A DNA stretch of 46,060 bases, from IMG/VR virus record IMGVR_UViG_3300010354_000151, positions 1 through 46,060 of that record. The stretch is one strand, 5' to 3'. The translations under genes and the position numbers were made by a program. Under the pieces are notes generated by a model, which was not told the origin of the DNA, searched no databases, and worked only from the letters and a program-made list of their open reading frames with translations. This DNA is from a virus. Below are positions 32,828 to 40,638 of the stretch, one piece after another. Every line of letters begins with the position of its first letter. The stretch's first letter is position 1.

Positions 32828-33778
32828 ATGAGTTACGCACAATATGGTTTAATTGAAGCAGCAGACTTCAACAATCTTGTTGGTGGTAACCCAGTCACCA
32901 CAGCTAACAGACTTAATACTGTATGGGCTACAGGTGGAACAAATGCAGGTTATGGACAGACACCAGTTGCAAACGTGGCAATAGGAACTACAGTTACTGC
33001 TACTAATTGGGCATCATTAGTTAACAATACGTCTAATGCGGCACAGCATCAAGGATCTTCAATAACGTCTGTTACAGCACCGGCAACAGGAAATACTGTT
33101 GCTTTTTTAAGTGCTGTTCCGACCAATTTGTCTACAATATACACAAACAGATTAAATGCAGCTAGTCAAGGCTCAACCAGTTCAAATACTGCAACATTTG
33201 GTTCTGCATGGAGTTCGGCAATAACTTTCACTCATACTGTTACTTTTAGTTCAGGTGATGCTGCAAGATATTTCTTTAACGCTGGCGGACAGTTAGCAGT
33301 TACTTGCTCACATCCATCAGGTACTGGAATAAATTTATTGTTTAACGGGTTGGCTAGTAATGTGGGAACAATTGTTTTAAGTAGCCCAACATCAGGGGCG
33401 GTTACAATAGCCGGAACTAGTTACAATGGCGTAACTAAGATCGGCGGTGGCGGAAACTCCCCCACAATATCAACTAATTCAGGTTATTTTGGATTGTCTA
33501 CAGCCAATACAACATTGTTTACGCAAACAGCAAGTACAGGTCCATCTGGATACCTAAGCACTTTCATACGAGTAATTGCCGCGACTAACGGAACACAGGG
33601 TTCAAATGGTGACGCCGGCTCTGTAATTACATTGTACACTCTTTGGGATGAAATTCCTAATGGACTGTCAGTATCTTCGGGTTCAGCTACAACTGTAACT
33701 ATAAGACCTCCGAGCACTACTTATATTTCAAGTACTTGGGGATCTCCTACAGTGTCTGGTACTGTATCCGGTTCATAA
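32828..33778 (+). CDS. Structural appendage protein, fibre-associated
   Basis: A 316-residue protein of low charge, very rich in Thr, Ser, Ala, Asn and Gly. The N-terminus (LIEAADFNNLVG, TTANRLNTVWATGG, GYGQTPVANVAIGTTVTATNW) is a pattern I have seen in uncharacterised virion proteins of aquatic phages. The second half is predicted beta-rich (ARYFFNAGGQLAVTCSHPSG, then repeated GT/ST strands). There is no signal peptide or enzyme motif. It follows the fibre gene after 9 bases with GGAT as a weak ribosome binding site, so it is probably co-transcribed and may be a fibre tip or short fibre. It is the last structural-looking gene before the accessory cassette. Confidence 0.55.
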   Translation: MSYAQYGLIEAADFNNLVGGNPVTTANRLNTVWATGGTNAGYGQTPVANVAIGTTVTATNWASLVNNTSNAAQHQGSSITSVTAPATGNTVAFLSAVPTNLSTIYTNRLNAASQGSTSSNTATFGSAWSSAITFTHTVTFSSGDAARYFFNAGGQLAVTCSHPSGTGINLLFNGLASNVGTIVLSSPTSGAVTIAGTSYNGVTKIGGGGNSPTISTNSGYFGLSTANTTLFTQTASTGPSGYLSTFIRVIAATNGTQGSNGDAGSVITLYTLWDEIPNGLSVSSGSATTVTIRPPSTTYISSTWGSPTVSGTVSGS

Positions 33779-33796
33779 ATTTTATCTCGCATACTC

Positions 33797-33831
33797 ATCC
33801 ATCTAAATACTTTTAGGAGTTTTAGATGGAT
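33797..33831 (+). promoter_or_regulatory. Stem-loop over the start codon of the first cassette gene
   Basis: Arms at 33797-33807 and 33821-33831 are a perfect 11-base inverted repeat separated by 13 bases. The Shine-Dalgarno AGGAG (33815-33819) is in the loop and the ATG (33826) lies in the right arm. The left arm overlaps a CTAAATA box at 33803-33809, a late-promoter variant. If transcripts start upstream, the hairpin could mask the start codon; if they start at this box, the left arm would be missing and the start would be open. Confidence 0.6.
33803..33809 (+). promoter_or_regulatory. CTAAATA late-promoter-like box heading the accessory cassette
   Basis: It sits in the only sizeable gap (47 bases) between the structural genes and the following overlapping gene string, so it is the natural candidate for the cassette promoter. 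Expected initiation would be about 33815, giving a very short leader. Confidence 0.4.
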
Positions 33832-34131
33832 ACCACAACCTTAATTTTAGAGGCAAAAGCTAGATTTAATCACAACGCAACCAAGGCATACCTAAAAGAA
33901 AAATATGAAAGTAAATTAATAATAGCAGAACAAGGTGGTTTGTGGAAGGCAGACAATATTACCATTACATTACTATCAGCATTAACTAATGAACGGGTAG
34001 TTTTAATTGACACTTTTGGCAATCCAGTTGAAGTTAACCGTCAAGAATTATTTGATTCTTTGTCTAACACATATAACTCTGTGATGCAAGAATGGCATGC
34101 AGAATGGAAAAATTTAGAAGGCAATAGATGA
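33826..34131 (+). CDS. Small uncharacterised protein
   Basis: A 101-residue, mixed alpha/beta, moderately charged protein that I do not recognise by name. It has an N-terminal helix (TLILEAKARFNHNATKAYLKE), a central strand pair (KADNITITLLSAL, RVVLIDTFGNPVEV) and a C-terminal amphipathic helix (QELFDSLSNTYNSVMQEWHA). There is no cysteine, signal peptide or membrane segment. Its start codon lies inside a strong inverted repeat, and it overlaps the next gene by ATGA. Its placement between fibre genes and glycosyltransferases would suit a fibre chaperone or a regulatory factor, but this is a guess. Confidence 0.6.
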   Translation: MDTTTLILEAKARFNHNATKAYLKEKYESKLIIAEQGGLWKADNITITLLSALTNERVVLIDTFGNPVEVNRQELFDSLSNTYNSVMQEWHAEWKNLEGNR

Positions 34132-34931
34132 TACGTGGAGCCTTATTATTTGCGTTTAACAGTGGCCGTTACGATTATTATAGAATGGCAGAAGAGACTG
34201 CAAAAAGAATCAACCACTTCTTAAACTTACCAGTCACTATTGTCACAGATGAAAAATCACGGACATCATCTACCGGATATAACTTTGACAAAATAATCAT
34301 TACAGAACCGGACAAAAATAATTTGAGAGATTGGGGTGTATGGATTAACAAGGGTAGATACCAAGCCTTTGAATTAAGCCCATATGATGAAACAATCTTA
34401 GTTGATACAGACTACATGATTAATTCAAACAAGTTATTGAAAACCTTTGATGTATCAATTGACTTTTGTTGCCATGACACTACAAGTTTTTTAATGTATC
34501 CCGATGCACCTCAAGAAATTTTAAGCGCCTACAGTTTTAAGACACTATGGGCAACTGTTGTTACTTTCAGAAAAACCAAAAGAGCAAAACAAATATTTGA
34601 ATGTTTAGAAATGGTTCAGAAAAACTATGACCATTATGCAAATATTCATAGTTTTGTGGGAGGTGTATACAGAAATGATTATGCACTGACACTAGCACTT
34701 AGAATTGCTAATGGTCATACTGTTTTACCCGGGGATATTATTCCTTGGAATTTAGTTCATGTTGGTAAAAAAACATCAGTTTATAAAAATTCTGATCTAC
34801 CATTTAATACAGAATATACTGTACTATTTGATAATTGGCGCCGCGGCAAAATCCGTAAAGAATATGCGATTATAAAAGATATGGACTTTCATGTCATGAA
34901 TAAAGATAACTTTATGGAGCTTATTCTATGA
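34128..34931 (+). CDS. Glycosyltransferase-like protein (GT-A type) 1
   Basis: A 267-residue protein. The N-terminus (GALLFAFNSGRYDYYRMAEE, ...LNLPVTIVTDE) looks like a nucleotide-sugar transferase entry strand-helix. SPYDETILVDTDYM contains a D-T-D motif at residues 93-95, placed as the metal-binding DxD of GT-A enzymes. Later HSFVGGVYRNDYALTLALRI and LPGDIIPWNLVHVG fit the acceptor side of this fold. It shares the layout x-SPY-x-x-T-I-x-(L/V)-(D/E)-x-D with the next gene, so the two are probably paralogs. It overlaps both neighbours by ATGA. No membrane segment was seen, so it should be cytosolic. Sugar and acceptor are unknown; late virion or host-glycan modification is inferred from context. 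Confidence 0.6.
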   Translation: MIRGALLFAFNSGRYDYYRMAEETAKRINHFLNLPVTIVTDEKSRTSSTGYNFDKIIITEPDKNNLRDWGVWINKGRYQAFELSPYDETILVDTDYMINSNKLLKTFDVSIDFCCHDTTSFLMYPDAPQEILSAYSFKTLWATVVTFRKTKRAKQIFECLEMVQKNYDHYANIHSFVGGVYRNDYALTLALRIANGHTVLPGDIIPWNLVHVGKKTSVYKNSDLPFNTEYTVLFDNWRRGKIRKEYAIIKDMDFHVMNKDNFMELIL

Positions 34932-35674
34932 ACAAGGGTTTTGTAATACTTGCACAAAATACAATAACAACAGATTATGTTAAGTGCGCGGAAGTTCTAG
35001 AGGCTAGCATCAAAAAAGTTATGCCCGAGTCTAATGTTACAATCATCACAAAATTGCCATATGGAGATTTGGCACCCAATAGTGACTGGAAACTAATCAA
35101 CGATTGGCAAGTTTATGAGGCAAGTCCCTATGAATACACAATCAAACTAGAAGCTGATATGTATGTGCCCACTTCTATTGAGTATTGGTGGGATATCCTT
35201 AAAAATCATGATTTAGTTGTAAGCACTACAATTAGAAATTTTAAACAAGAAATATCATCGTCTAGGGCGTACCGTAAGTTTATAGATGAAAATAAATTAC
35301 CTGATGTTTATAATGCTATCACTTACTTTAGAAAAAGCGAAAAGTCTAAAAAGTTTTTCGGTTTAGTTAGAAACATTTTTGAAAACTGGGACGAATACAA
35401 GAAAGTATTAAAGTGTAATGTTGATGAAGAAGCAACTACCGATTGGGTATATGCATTGGCATGTCATATTATGGGCGAAGAAAATACAACATTACCTGCA
35501 TTCACCCAAATGAGTATGGTGCATATGAAGCAGTTTATAAATGACTTACCCACTGAAAACTGGACAGATACATTAGTGTATGAAATTTTATCTGATCAAT
35601 TTAGAATCAATACAGTTCCACAAATGTATCCGGTACACTATCATGTTAAATCTTTTGCAAATAAATTTATATGA
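34928..35674 (+). CDS. Glycosyltransferase-like protein (GT-A type) 2
   Basis: A 248-residue protein that begins GFVILAQN, followed by YVKCAEVLEASIKKVMPESN and NVTIITKLPYGD, a Rossmann-like start. EASPYEYTIKLEADMYVPTS holds E-A-D at residues 75-77 where a DxD-type motif would be, and aligns by eye with SPYDETILVDTDYM of the gene before. The rest (NAITYFRKSEKSKKFFGLVR, WVYALACHIMGEE) is helical. The altered first acid (E instead of D) could still bind metal. ATGA overlaps on both sides indicate coupled translation. The likely role is a cytosolic glycosyltransferase working with its paralog; an inactive partner subunit is an alternative. Confidence 0.55.
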   Translation: MNKGFVILAQNTITTDYVKCAEVLEASIKKVMPESNVTIITKLPYGDLAPNSDWKLINDWQVYEASPYEYTIKLEADMYVPTSIEYWWDILKNHDLVVSTTIRNFKQEISSSRAYRKFIDENKLPDVYNAITYFRKSEKSKKFFGLVRNIFENWDEYKKVLKCNVDEEATTDWVYALACHIMGEENTTLPAFTQMSMVHMKQFINDLPTENWTDTLVYEILSDQFRINTVPQMYPVHYHVKSFANKFI

Positions 35675-36012
35675 ATAACGATGAAATGATTGTTATTTGG
35701 GAAGCTCCCCAGATTCAGCCTCCCGAATTCAGACTATATTATGATGACACAGGTAAAGTAGTGTGCTATACTTGTGAAAAGTTACCTGGTAATTTTATTG
35801 TCGTTGACGCTCAGACATTTGCACAAGCAAGACCGGATGTTCGTGTTATTGATGGGAAAATTTCTACAGTGAATCCCAATGCAATAATATCCAAATTAAT
35901 GCCCAACACTGTGGGACAAAAATGTGCAAAAGAAGATATAAGCATTGTAGTTGACGATAGTTATTCGGGTGATGTAACACACTGGAAGTTGCAAACATAT
36001 GAATACAGATGA
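35671..36012 (+). CDS. Small uncharacterised protein
   Basis: A 113-residue protein. It contains PPEFRLYYDDTGKVVCYTCE, LPGNFIVVDAQTFAQARPDV, RVIDGKIS and the C-terminal ISIVVDDSYSGDVTHWKLQT. The regular strand-turn-strand pattern predicts a small all-beta or alpha/beta domain. Two cysteines form a C-Y-T-C pair that could bind metal, although a third and fourth ligand were not identified. I do not recognise the family with certainty, but similar short proteins occur near structural genes of aquatic phages. It overlaps the upstream gene by ATGA and the downstream gene by 14 bases. Confidence 0.55.
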   Translation: MNNDEMIVIWEAPQIQPPEFRLYYDDTGKVVCYTCEKLPGNFIVVDAQTFAQARPDVRVIDGKISTVNPNAIISKLMPNTVGQKCAKEDISIVVDDSYSGDVTHWKLQTYEYR

Positions 36013-36958
36013 TGACATTGTTGATATCGTAGATTTGGATTGCATTTATCTTAGCTACGATGAACCGCAAAAAGAAGAATTTTGGCTCAAGATTAAAAAC
36101 ATGGTGCCTTGGGCAAAAAGAGTTGATGGGGTCAAAGGAAGTGATGCAGCACACAAAGCTGCCGGGGAAGCAAGCGACACAGAAAGGTTTATTCTTATTG
36201 ACGGCGACAACATGCCGGATGAATCATTCTTTAACTTGCAACTTGACTTTACTGACAAAGATCCTAACTATAAACTTGCGCAATATCGTTGGAAAGCTAT
36301 CAACGCAATCAATGGTCTACGATATGGCAATGGTGGCATGAGTAGTTGGACAAAAACTTATGTTGCTAACATGAAAACTCATGAGGCTCAAACTGAGGGT
36401 GATGTAACACGCATTGCAGACTTTTGTTTAGATAGCACTGACAATTTGTATTGGGCCATGTATGATTGCTATTCAACTACATATCCTAACTATACTCCAT
36501 TTCAAGCTTGGCGTGCAGGTTTTAGAGAAGGTGTAAAGATGTGCCTAGATCGTGGCGCAGTACCCACAGTAGAACACTTTAAAGAAACAGTTTCAAGTAG
36601 AAATCTTAATAACTTGACAATATGGCAGAATGTTGGCAGTGATGTAGATAATGGATATTGGGCAATATATGGCGCACGATTAGGTACATTCTTAACGATG
36701 TTAAGTGACTGGGATCATACTAATGTGCAATGGTTTGATAATTACCCTGAACTATGGAAAGAATATGGTGAAGGCAAAGATCCTAAAGATGCAGCCGAGC
36801 AAATTGGATCACAATTAGAAAATAAACTAGGGCTACCTATCTGTACATTAAGCCCCGAGCAAAGCAAATTCTTTAAACGACACTATGGTGCCGATAAGTA
36901 TAACAGAGGTCTGTTAGTTAAAGAAATGGATGTTGTTCGCCAAATTGAAGGATGGTAA
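35999..36958 (+). CDS. Glycosyltransferase-like protein (GT-A type) 3
   Basis: A 319-residue protein. The start (DIVDLDCIYLSYDEPQKEEF, then MVPWAKRVDGVKGSDAAHKA) resembles a nucleotide-sugar binding fold, and TERFILIDGDNMPDESF carries D-G-D at residues 68-70 as the candidate DxD metal site. Further on, RYGNGGMSSWTKTY and the Trp/Tyr-rich segment to about residue 240 may form the acceptor site; the last ~60 residues are charged and helical. It is not obviously paralogous to the two GT-A candidates upstream. The 14-base overlap with the preceding gene suggests re-initiation. No membrane anchor was seen. The substrate is unknown. Confidence 0.55.
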   Translation: MNTDDDIVDIVDLDCIYLSYDEPQKEEFWLKIKNMVPWAKRVDGVKGSDAAHKAAGEASDTERFILIDGDNMPDESFFNLQLDFTDKDPNYKLAQYRWKAINAINGLRYGNGGMSSWTKTYVANMKTHEAQTEGDVTRIADFCLDSTDNLYWAMYDCYSTTYPNYTPFQAWRAGFREGVKMCLDRGAVPTVEHFKETVSSRNLNNLTIWQNVGSDVDNGYWAIYGARLGTFLTMLSDWDHTNVQWFDNYPELWKEYGEGKDPKDAAEQIGSQLENKLGLPICTLSPEQSKFFKRHYGADKYNRGLLVKEMDVVRQIEGW

Positions 36959-38529
36959 TGAGTAAGAAAAAATTAAATGATGTTATTTGGATTAGAAATA
37001 AAAGTAACTATATTGATTCAAGTAATGAAAATCTAGATAAAGTAAAAGATTTACTGGGTGAGACTGGTAAAGGATTTTGTCTAGCCAAATTCACTCAAGT
37101 TACAATGCATTTGGGAACAGGGATGACGCATTCTTGTCACCATCCTAGCCCACATAAAATTCCATTAGAAGAAATTGAAAAAAATCCGGCAGCATTGTTC
37201 AATACGAACCGCCTTAAAAAGGCCCGTAGAGAAATGTTTGAAAATGAAAGACCAAGCGAATGTGATTACTGTTGGAGAGTTGAAGATACCAATGGATATA
37301 GTGACAGATTCTTTAAAAGCCTAGAGCCTTGGGCGTTAAATGAGCATGACAGAATTGTTAATACTGATCCAGAAGATAATATAGTACCAACCTACTTAGA
37401 AGTTGATTTCAGTAATGTTTGTAATTTTGCCTGCACATATTGCGGACCTGAATATAGTTCAAAATGGGTGGAGAATTTAAAGCAGCATGGGCCTATTAAG
37501 TTATTAGACAATACAAAGTATTCTCAATGGAGTCATGGCTGGCAAGATTTAGATAGCCTCACCTATAAGAGTAGTGAGTTTAATCCGTATGTAGATGCGT
37601 TTTGGAAATGGTTCCCTGAAGTTTACAAGCAGTTAAAGGTATATCGCATTACTGGCGGCGAACCTTTGCTAAGTAAAGAAACCTTTCGCAGTATAGATTG
37701 GTTTATTGATAACCCTAATCCTGAGCTTGAATTTAGCATTAACAGTAATCTAGGTGCTCCACAAAAGTTGTGGGATCAGTTTATAGAAAAGATTCAGATA
37801 CTCACAAACAACAAGTGTGTTAAAAGATTTACGGTATTTACTAGTGTAGACGGTTGGGGTGAAAGAGCCGAATATGCTCGTCCTGGATTAAATTTTGAAC
37901 TGTTTAAAACTAGATACGAGCAATTGCTTAAAATTGGAAATATTCGTGCAACCATAATGTGTACTTACAATATTTTCAGTGTCACTAGCATGAAGCAATT
38001 ATTAGAGTGGCAAGCTAATTTGAAATCAATTTATAATCCAGACATGGCATTGATTGACTTGGAAGAGCAATTTGGGTACAGATTAGCAGATGGTGACTAT
38101 ACGCAACGACAGCGCAAAGAACGGTGTCAAAATCATCATGGTCTAGTTGGTTTAGATGTTCCTTATTTAAGAAGCCCGGGCTTTTTAGATGCTCACTATA
38201 TTGACAAAAATTTGATACAAGATTACATGATTCCTAGCTTTAATTATATGATAAGATTTGCTAGTGGAAATGTTAATGGTATGGGCCTACATCAGGGCTT
38301 TGAAGATTATGAAATAGAAAAATTCAAACGCATTGTTATTGAGGCAATGAATTTTAACAAAATTCATGAAGAAGATCATGAAACCATTCTATTACACAGA
38401 GCAAGATTTTTTGATTTTGTAAATGAAATTGACAAGAGACACAACAGAAACTTTGTTAAAACTTTCCCTGAAATGGCAGAGTTCTATAATAAGTGTAAAA
38501 TGGCAAAAGAAAAACTAATACCCAATTAA
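36958..38529 (+). CDS. Radical SAM protein with N-terminal auxiliary cysteines, copy 1
   Basis: The ATG at 36958 overlaps the previous stop (TAATG) and is preferred to the in-frame ATG two codons upstream; this gives 523 residues. The radical SAM motif CNFACTYC (C155, C159, C162; CX3CX2C) binds the 4Fe-4S cluster that cleaves S-adenosylmethionine. ITGGEP (from residue 231) is the expected SAM-contact motif. Before the core, C41, C60, C102 and C105 (GFCLAK, SCHHP, CDYC-W) give four cysteines, which suggests an auxiliary cluster as in twitch- or SPASM-type enzymes but placed at the N-terminus. The C-terminus ends with a RHNRNFVKTFPE motif shared with the next gene. The substrate is unknown; modification of a sugar, lipid or protein is possible. 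Confidence 0.8.
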   Translation: MSKKKLNDVIWIRNKSNYIDSSNENLDKVKDLLGETGKGFCLAKFTQVTMHLGTGMTHSCHHPSPHKIPLEEIEKNPAALFNTNRLKKARREMFENERPSECDYCWRVEDTNGYSDRFFKSLEPWALNEHDRIVNTDPEDNIVPTYLEVDFSNVCNFACTYCGPEYSSKWVENLKQHGPIKLLDNTKYSQWSHGWQDLDSLTYKSSEFNPYVDAFWKWFPEVYKQLKVYRITGGEPLLSKETFRSIDWFIDNPNPELEFSINSNLGAPQKLWDQFIEKIQILTNNKCVKRFTVFTSVDGWGERAEYARPGLNFELFKTRYEQLLKIGNIRATIMCTYNIFSVTSMKQLLEWQANLKSIYNPDMALIDLEEQFGYRLADGDYTQRQRKERCQNHHGLVGLDVPYLRSPGFLDAHYIDKNLIQDYMIPSFNYMIRFASGNVNGMGLHQGFEDYEIEKFKRIVIEAMNFNKIHEEDHETILLHRARFFDFVNEIDKRHNRNFVKTFPEMAEFYNKCKMAKEKLIPN

Positions 38530-38530
38530 T

Positions 38531-39967
38531 ATGTCAACAAATTTGATCCAATGGCGCAAAAATGTTTTAGATGCTATCAGCCCTAGCTTTTGCGCAGCTA
38601 AGTGGTATAATGCTTCTATTTTCTTAGGATCAGGTTACACTGGGTCTTGTCACCTGCCCTTACCACATTTAATGGATAAGGATCAGGTCGCACAGAATCC
38701 ATCGGCATTGCACAACACAGATCATAAGAAAAATGTAAGAAAAATGATGCTAGAAGGTGTACGACCGGCAGAATGTAACTACTGCTGGAAAGTTGAAGGC
38801 ATACAAAGAGATAATGTTAGTGATCGGGTTTATAAAAGCATATTTTACAAATATGAAGATATTGTAAAGTTAAAAGAACTGCCTTGGGACCAAGATGTTT
38901 TGTTAAAGACTTTGGAGATAAGTTTTGACAGACAATGTAACTTTGCATGCAGTTACTGTAATGCAGGTTATAGCACGACTTGGGCACAGGATTTAGAAAA
39001 GAACGGTGCATACCAAAACTTTATTGCACCCGGTGGCGGTGGTGGGGCATATCAAACAGATGGAAGTTGGGCTGAAGCATACGGCAAACATTTAGATGAA
39101 AATCCATATGTAGATGCCTTTTTTAAATGGTGGCCTGAATTGTCGCAATCCTTAATGGAATTAAGAATTACAGGCGGCGAAGCAACTGTGAGTCAGAACT
39201 TTTGGCGATTTGTTGATAAAATGCATGAGTTCGCATCACCCAACATGAACTTTGCGGTAAACACCAATTTGGGAATGTCAGAGAAGGCATTGCAAAAGTT
39301 GATAGATGTTACAAAAACTTTACCTGTTAAAGAAGTAAGAATATTTACAAGCAATGAAAGTTACGGCAAACATGCCGAGTATATACGAGATGGTTTAGAT
39401 TATGTAAAGTGGCGAGAGAACATGGTTAAGTTGCTTGATAATGCCAATTTAAGCATGCTAACAATTATGATGACTATTAATAATTTGTGCTTATTCAGCA
39501 TCACAGAATTTATGGATGACATGCTTAAATTAAAGGCAAAGTATGGTACAGTTAAACCATTGTTAGATTTAAACATTTTAAGATGGCCTGGCATGATGAG
39601 TCCTGTAACTCTACCGGATGATATAAAAAGTACTTTACACGCAAAATTATTAAAATGGTTTAAAAAGCACAAACAAAGCAAATTGCTATCTGAGGGAGAG
39701 AAGGCGCAAATTCAAAGATTACTTGATTATATTGAAGTAGTAAAAACCGGTCATACTTTTGTGACTGACGACAAAGCCTTATTATTTCATGATTTTAAAA
39801 GTTTCTTTACTCAGTATGATGAAAGAAGAAATAAAAATTTAGTTGAAACCTTTCCTGAGTTAAAAGATTGGTACGAATCTATAGAGTTAAATAAAACCTT
39901 TGAAATAAAACCACTGCACAATATAGGTATAAGCCACCATGAAGAAGGGGAGTATAAAGACGAATGA
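38531..39967 (+). CDS. Radical SAM protein with N-terminal auxiliary cysteines, copy 2
   Basis: A 478-residue paralog of the gene before it, one base after its stop. It keeps the same framework: C21, C40, C82 and C85 (FCAAKWY, SCHLP, CNYC-W) at the N-terminus, CNFACSYC (C136, C140, C143) for the catalytic cluster, ITGGEA from residue 213, and a C-terminal RRNKNLVETFPE motif. Between the core and the GGE motif there is a Gly-rich insert (APGGGGGAY) absent from copy 1, and the rest differs substantially, so the pair is not recent. All eleven expected features for activity in the two copies are intact. Two different substrates or two steps on one substrate are more likely than redundancy. It overlaps the next gene by ATGA. 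Confidence 0.8.
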   Translation: MSTNLIQWRKNVLDAISPSFCAAKWYNASIFLGSGYTGSCHLPLPHLMDKDQVAQNPSALHNTDHKKNVRKMMLEGVRPAECNYCWKVEGIQRDNVSDRVYKSIFYKYEDIVKLKELPWDQDVLLKTLEISFDRQCNFACSYCNAGYSTTWAQDLEKNGAYQNFIAPGGGGGAYQTDGSWAEAYGKHLDENPYVDAFFKWWPELSQSLMELRITGGEATVSQNFWRFVDKMHEFASPNMNFAVNTNLGMSEKALQKLIDVTKTLPVKEVRIFTSNESYGKHAEYIRDGLDYVKWRENMVKLLDNANLSMLTIMMTINNLCLFSITEFMDDMLKLKAKYGTVKPLLDLNILRWPGMMSPVTLPDDIKSTLHAKLLKWFKKHKQSKLLSEGEKAQIQRLLDYIEVVKTGHTFVTDDKALLFHDFKSFFTQYDERRNKNLVETFPELKDWYESIELNKTFEIKPLHNIGISHHEEGEYKDE

Positions 39968-40638
39968 TTTCAGAGATTTATGCGTATGGCTGTAGTTTTG
40001 TGTACGGTGATGGGGTCAAAAAAGAGGATGCCTGGCCGCAGCTTTTGGGTAATAAATTTAATGTTCCCGTCTTTAATCGCGGGGAAAGAGGTGGCTCTAA
40101 CAAATTTTCTTTAATTCGCTTCTTTGAAGATTTAAAAAAATTTACACCAGACACCTTCATTATTTTTTCTTGGACAGGGTTCACCCGAACTATGTTCTAT
40201 AGTAGAAAATTTAATAATTGGAATATGTACCTACCTGGACATGTACCATTAAATGAAGATAACACAATTTCTGAAGATGGCGAAAATATGAAGTATTTTT
40301 ATGCCAATATATATTCTGATTACGATTCTCTAACTACTCTTTATCAACAACAATTGTTGTTGCAAAACTTTTTAGAAAATAATAAATTAAATTATGCTTT
40401 TATGAATGCAGTAGATGATAATTTATTATTAAGGTATAGATTTTGGGAAAATGATTCATTAACTAAAAACCTGCACAGTGGAATAAAGAAAGAAAAGTAT
40501 TTCTTAGGATACAACAATTCACTTAATAAAATTGTGTGCAAGGATATGAAATTAATTGCCCCAGATGGGTATCATCCCAGTGAAGGCGGGCATAAATGGA
40601 TCGCTGATAATTTATATAATTTTATAAACGCACAATGA
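39964..40638 (+). CDS. SGNH-hydrolase-like protein 1
   Basis: A 224-residue protein with the SGNH/GDSL blocks in order: YAYGCSFVYGDG with the nucleophile candidate S11, GERGGSNKF (residues 40-48) with G and N for the oxyanion hole, and DGYHPSEGGHKW (residues 201-212) with D201 and H204 as the DxxH pair. No signal peptide is present, so it should act in the cytoplasm. SGNH proteins hydrolyse or transfer acyl groups, including O-acetyl groups on sugars. In this setting a carbohydrate O-acyl esterase or transferase is a plausible role. It overlaps both neighbours by ATGA. Confidence 0.7.
   Translation: MISEIYAYGCSFVYGDGVKKEDAWPQLLGNKFNVPVFNRGERGGSNKFSLIRFFEDLKKFTPDTFIIFSWTGFTRTMFYSRKFNNWNMYLPGHVPLNEDNTISEDGENMKYFYANIYSDYDSLTTLYQQQLLLQNFLENNKLNYAFMNAVDDNLLLRYRFWENDSLTKNLHSGIKKEKYFLGYNNSLNKIVCKDMKLIAPDGYHPSEGGHKWIADNLYNFINAQ

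Noticed and set aside
36060-36341. Second + frame of 93 codons inside the third glycosyltransferase candidate
   Set aside because: It is embedded in a well-supported gene with a DGD motif; nothing in its translation is recognisable.
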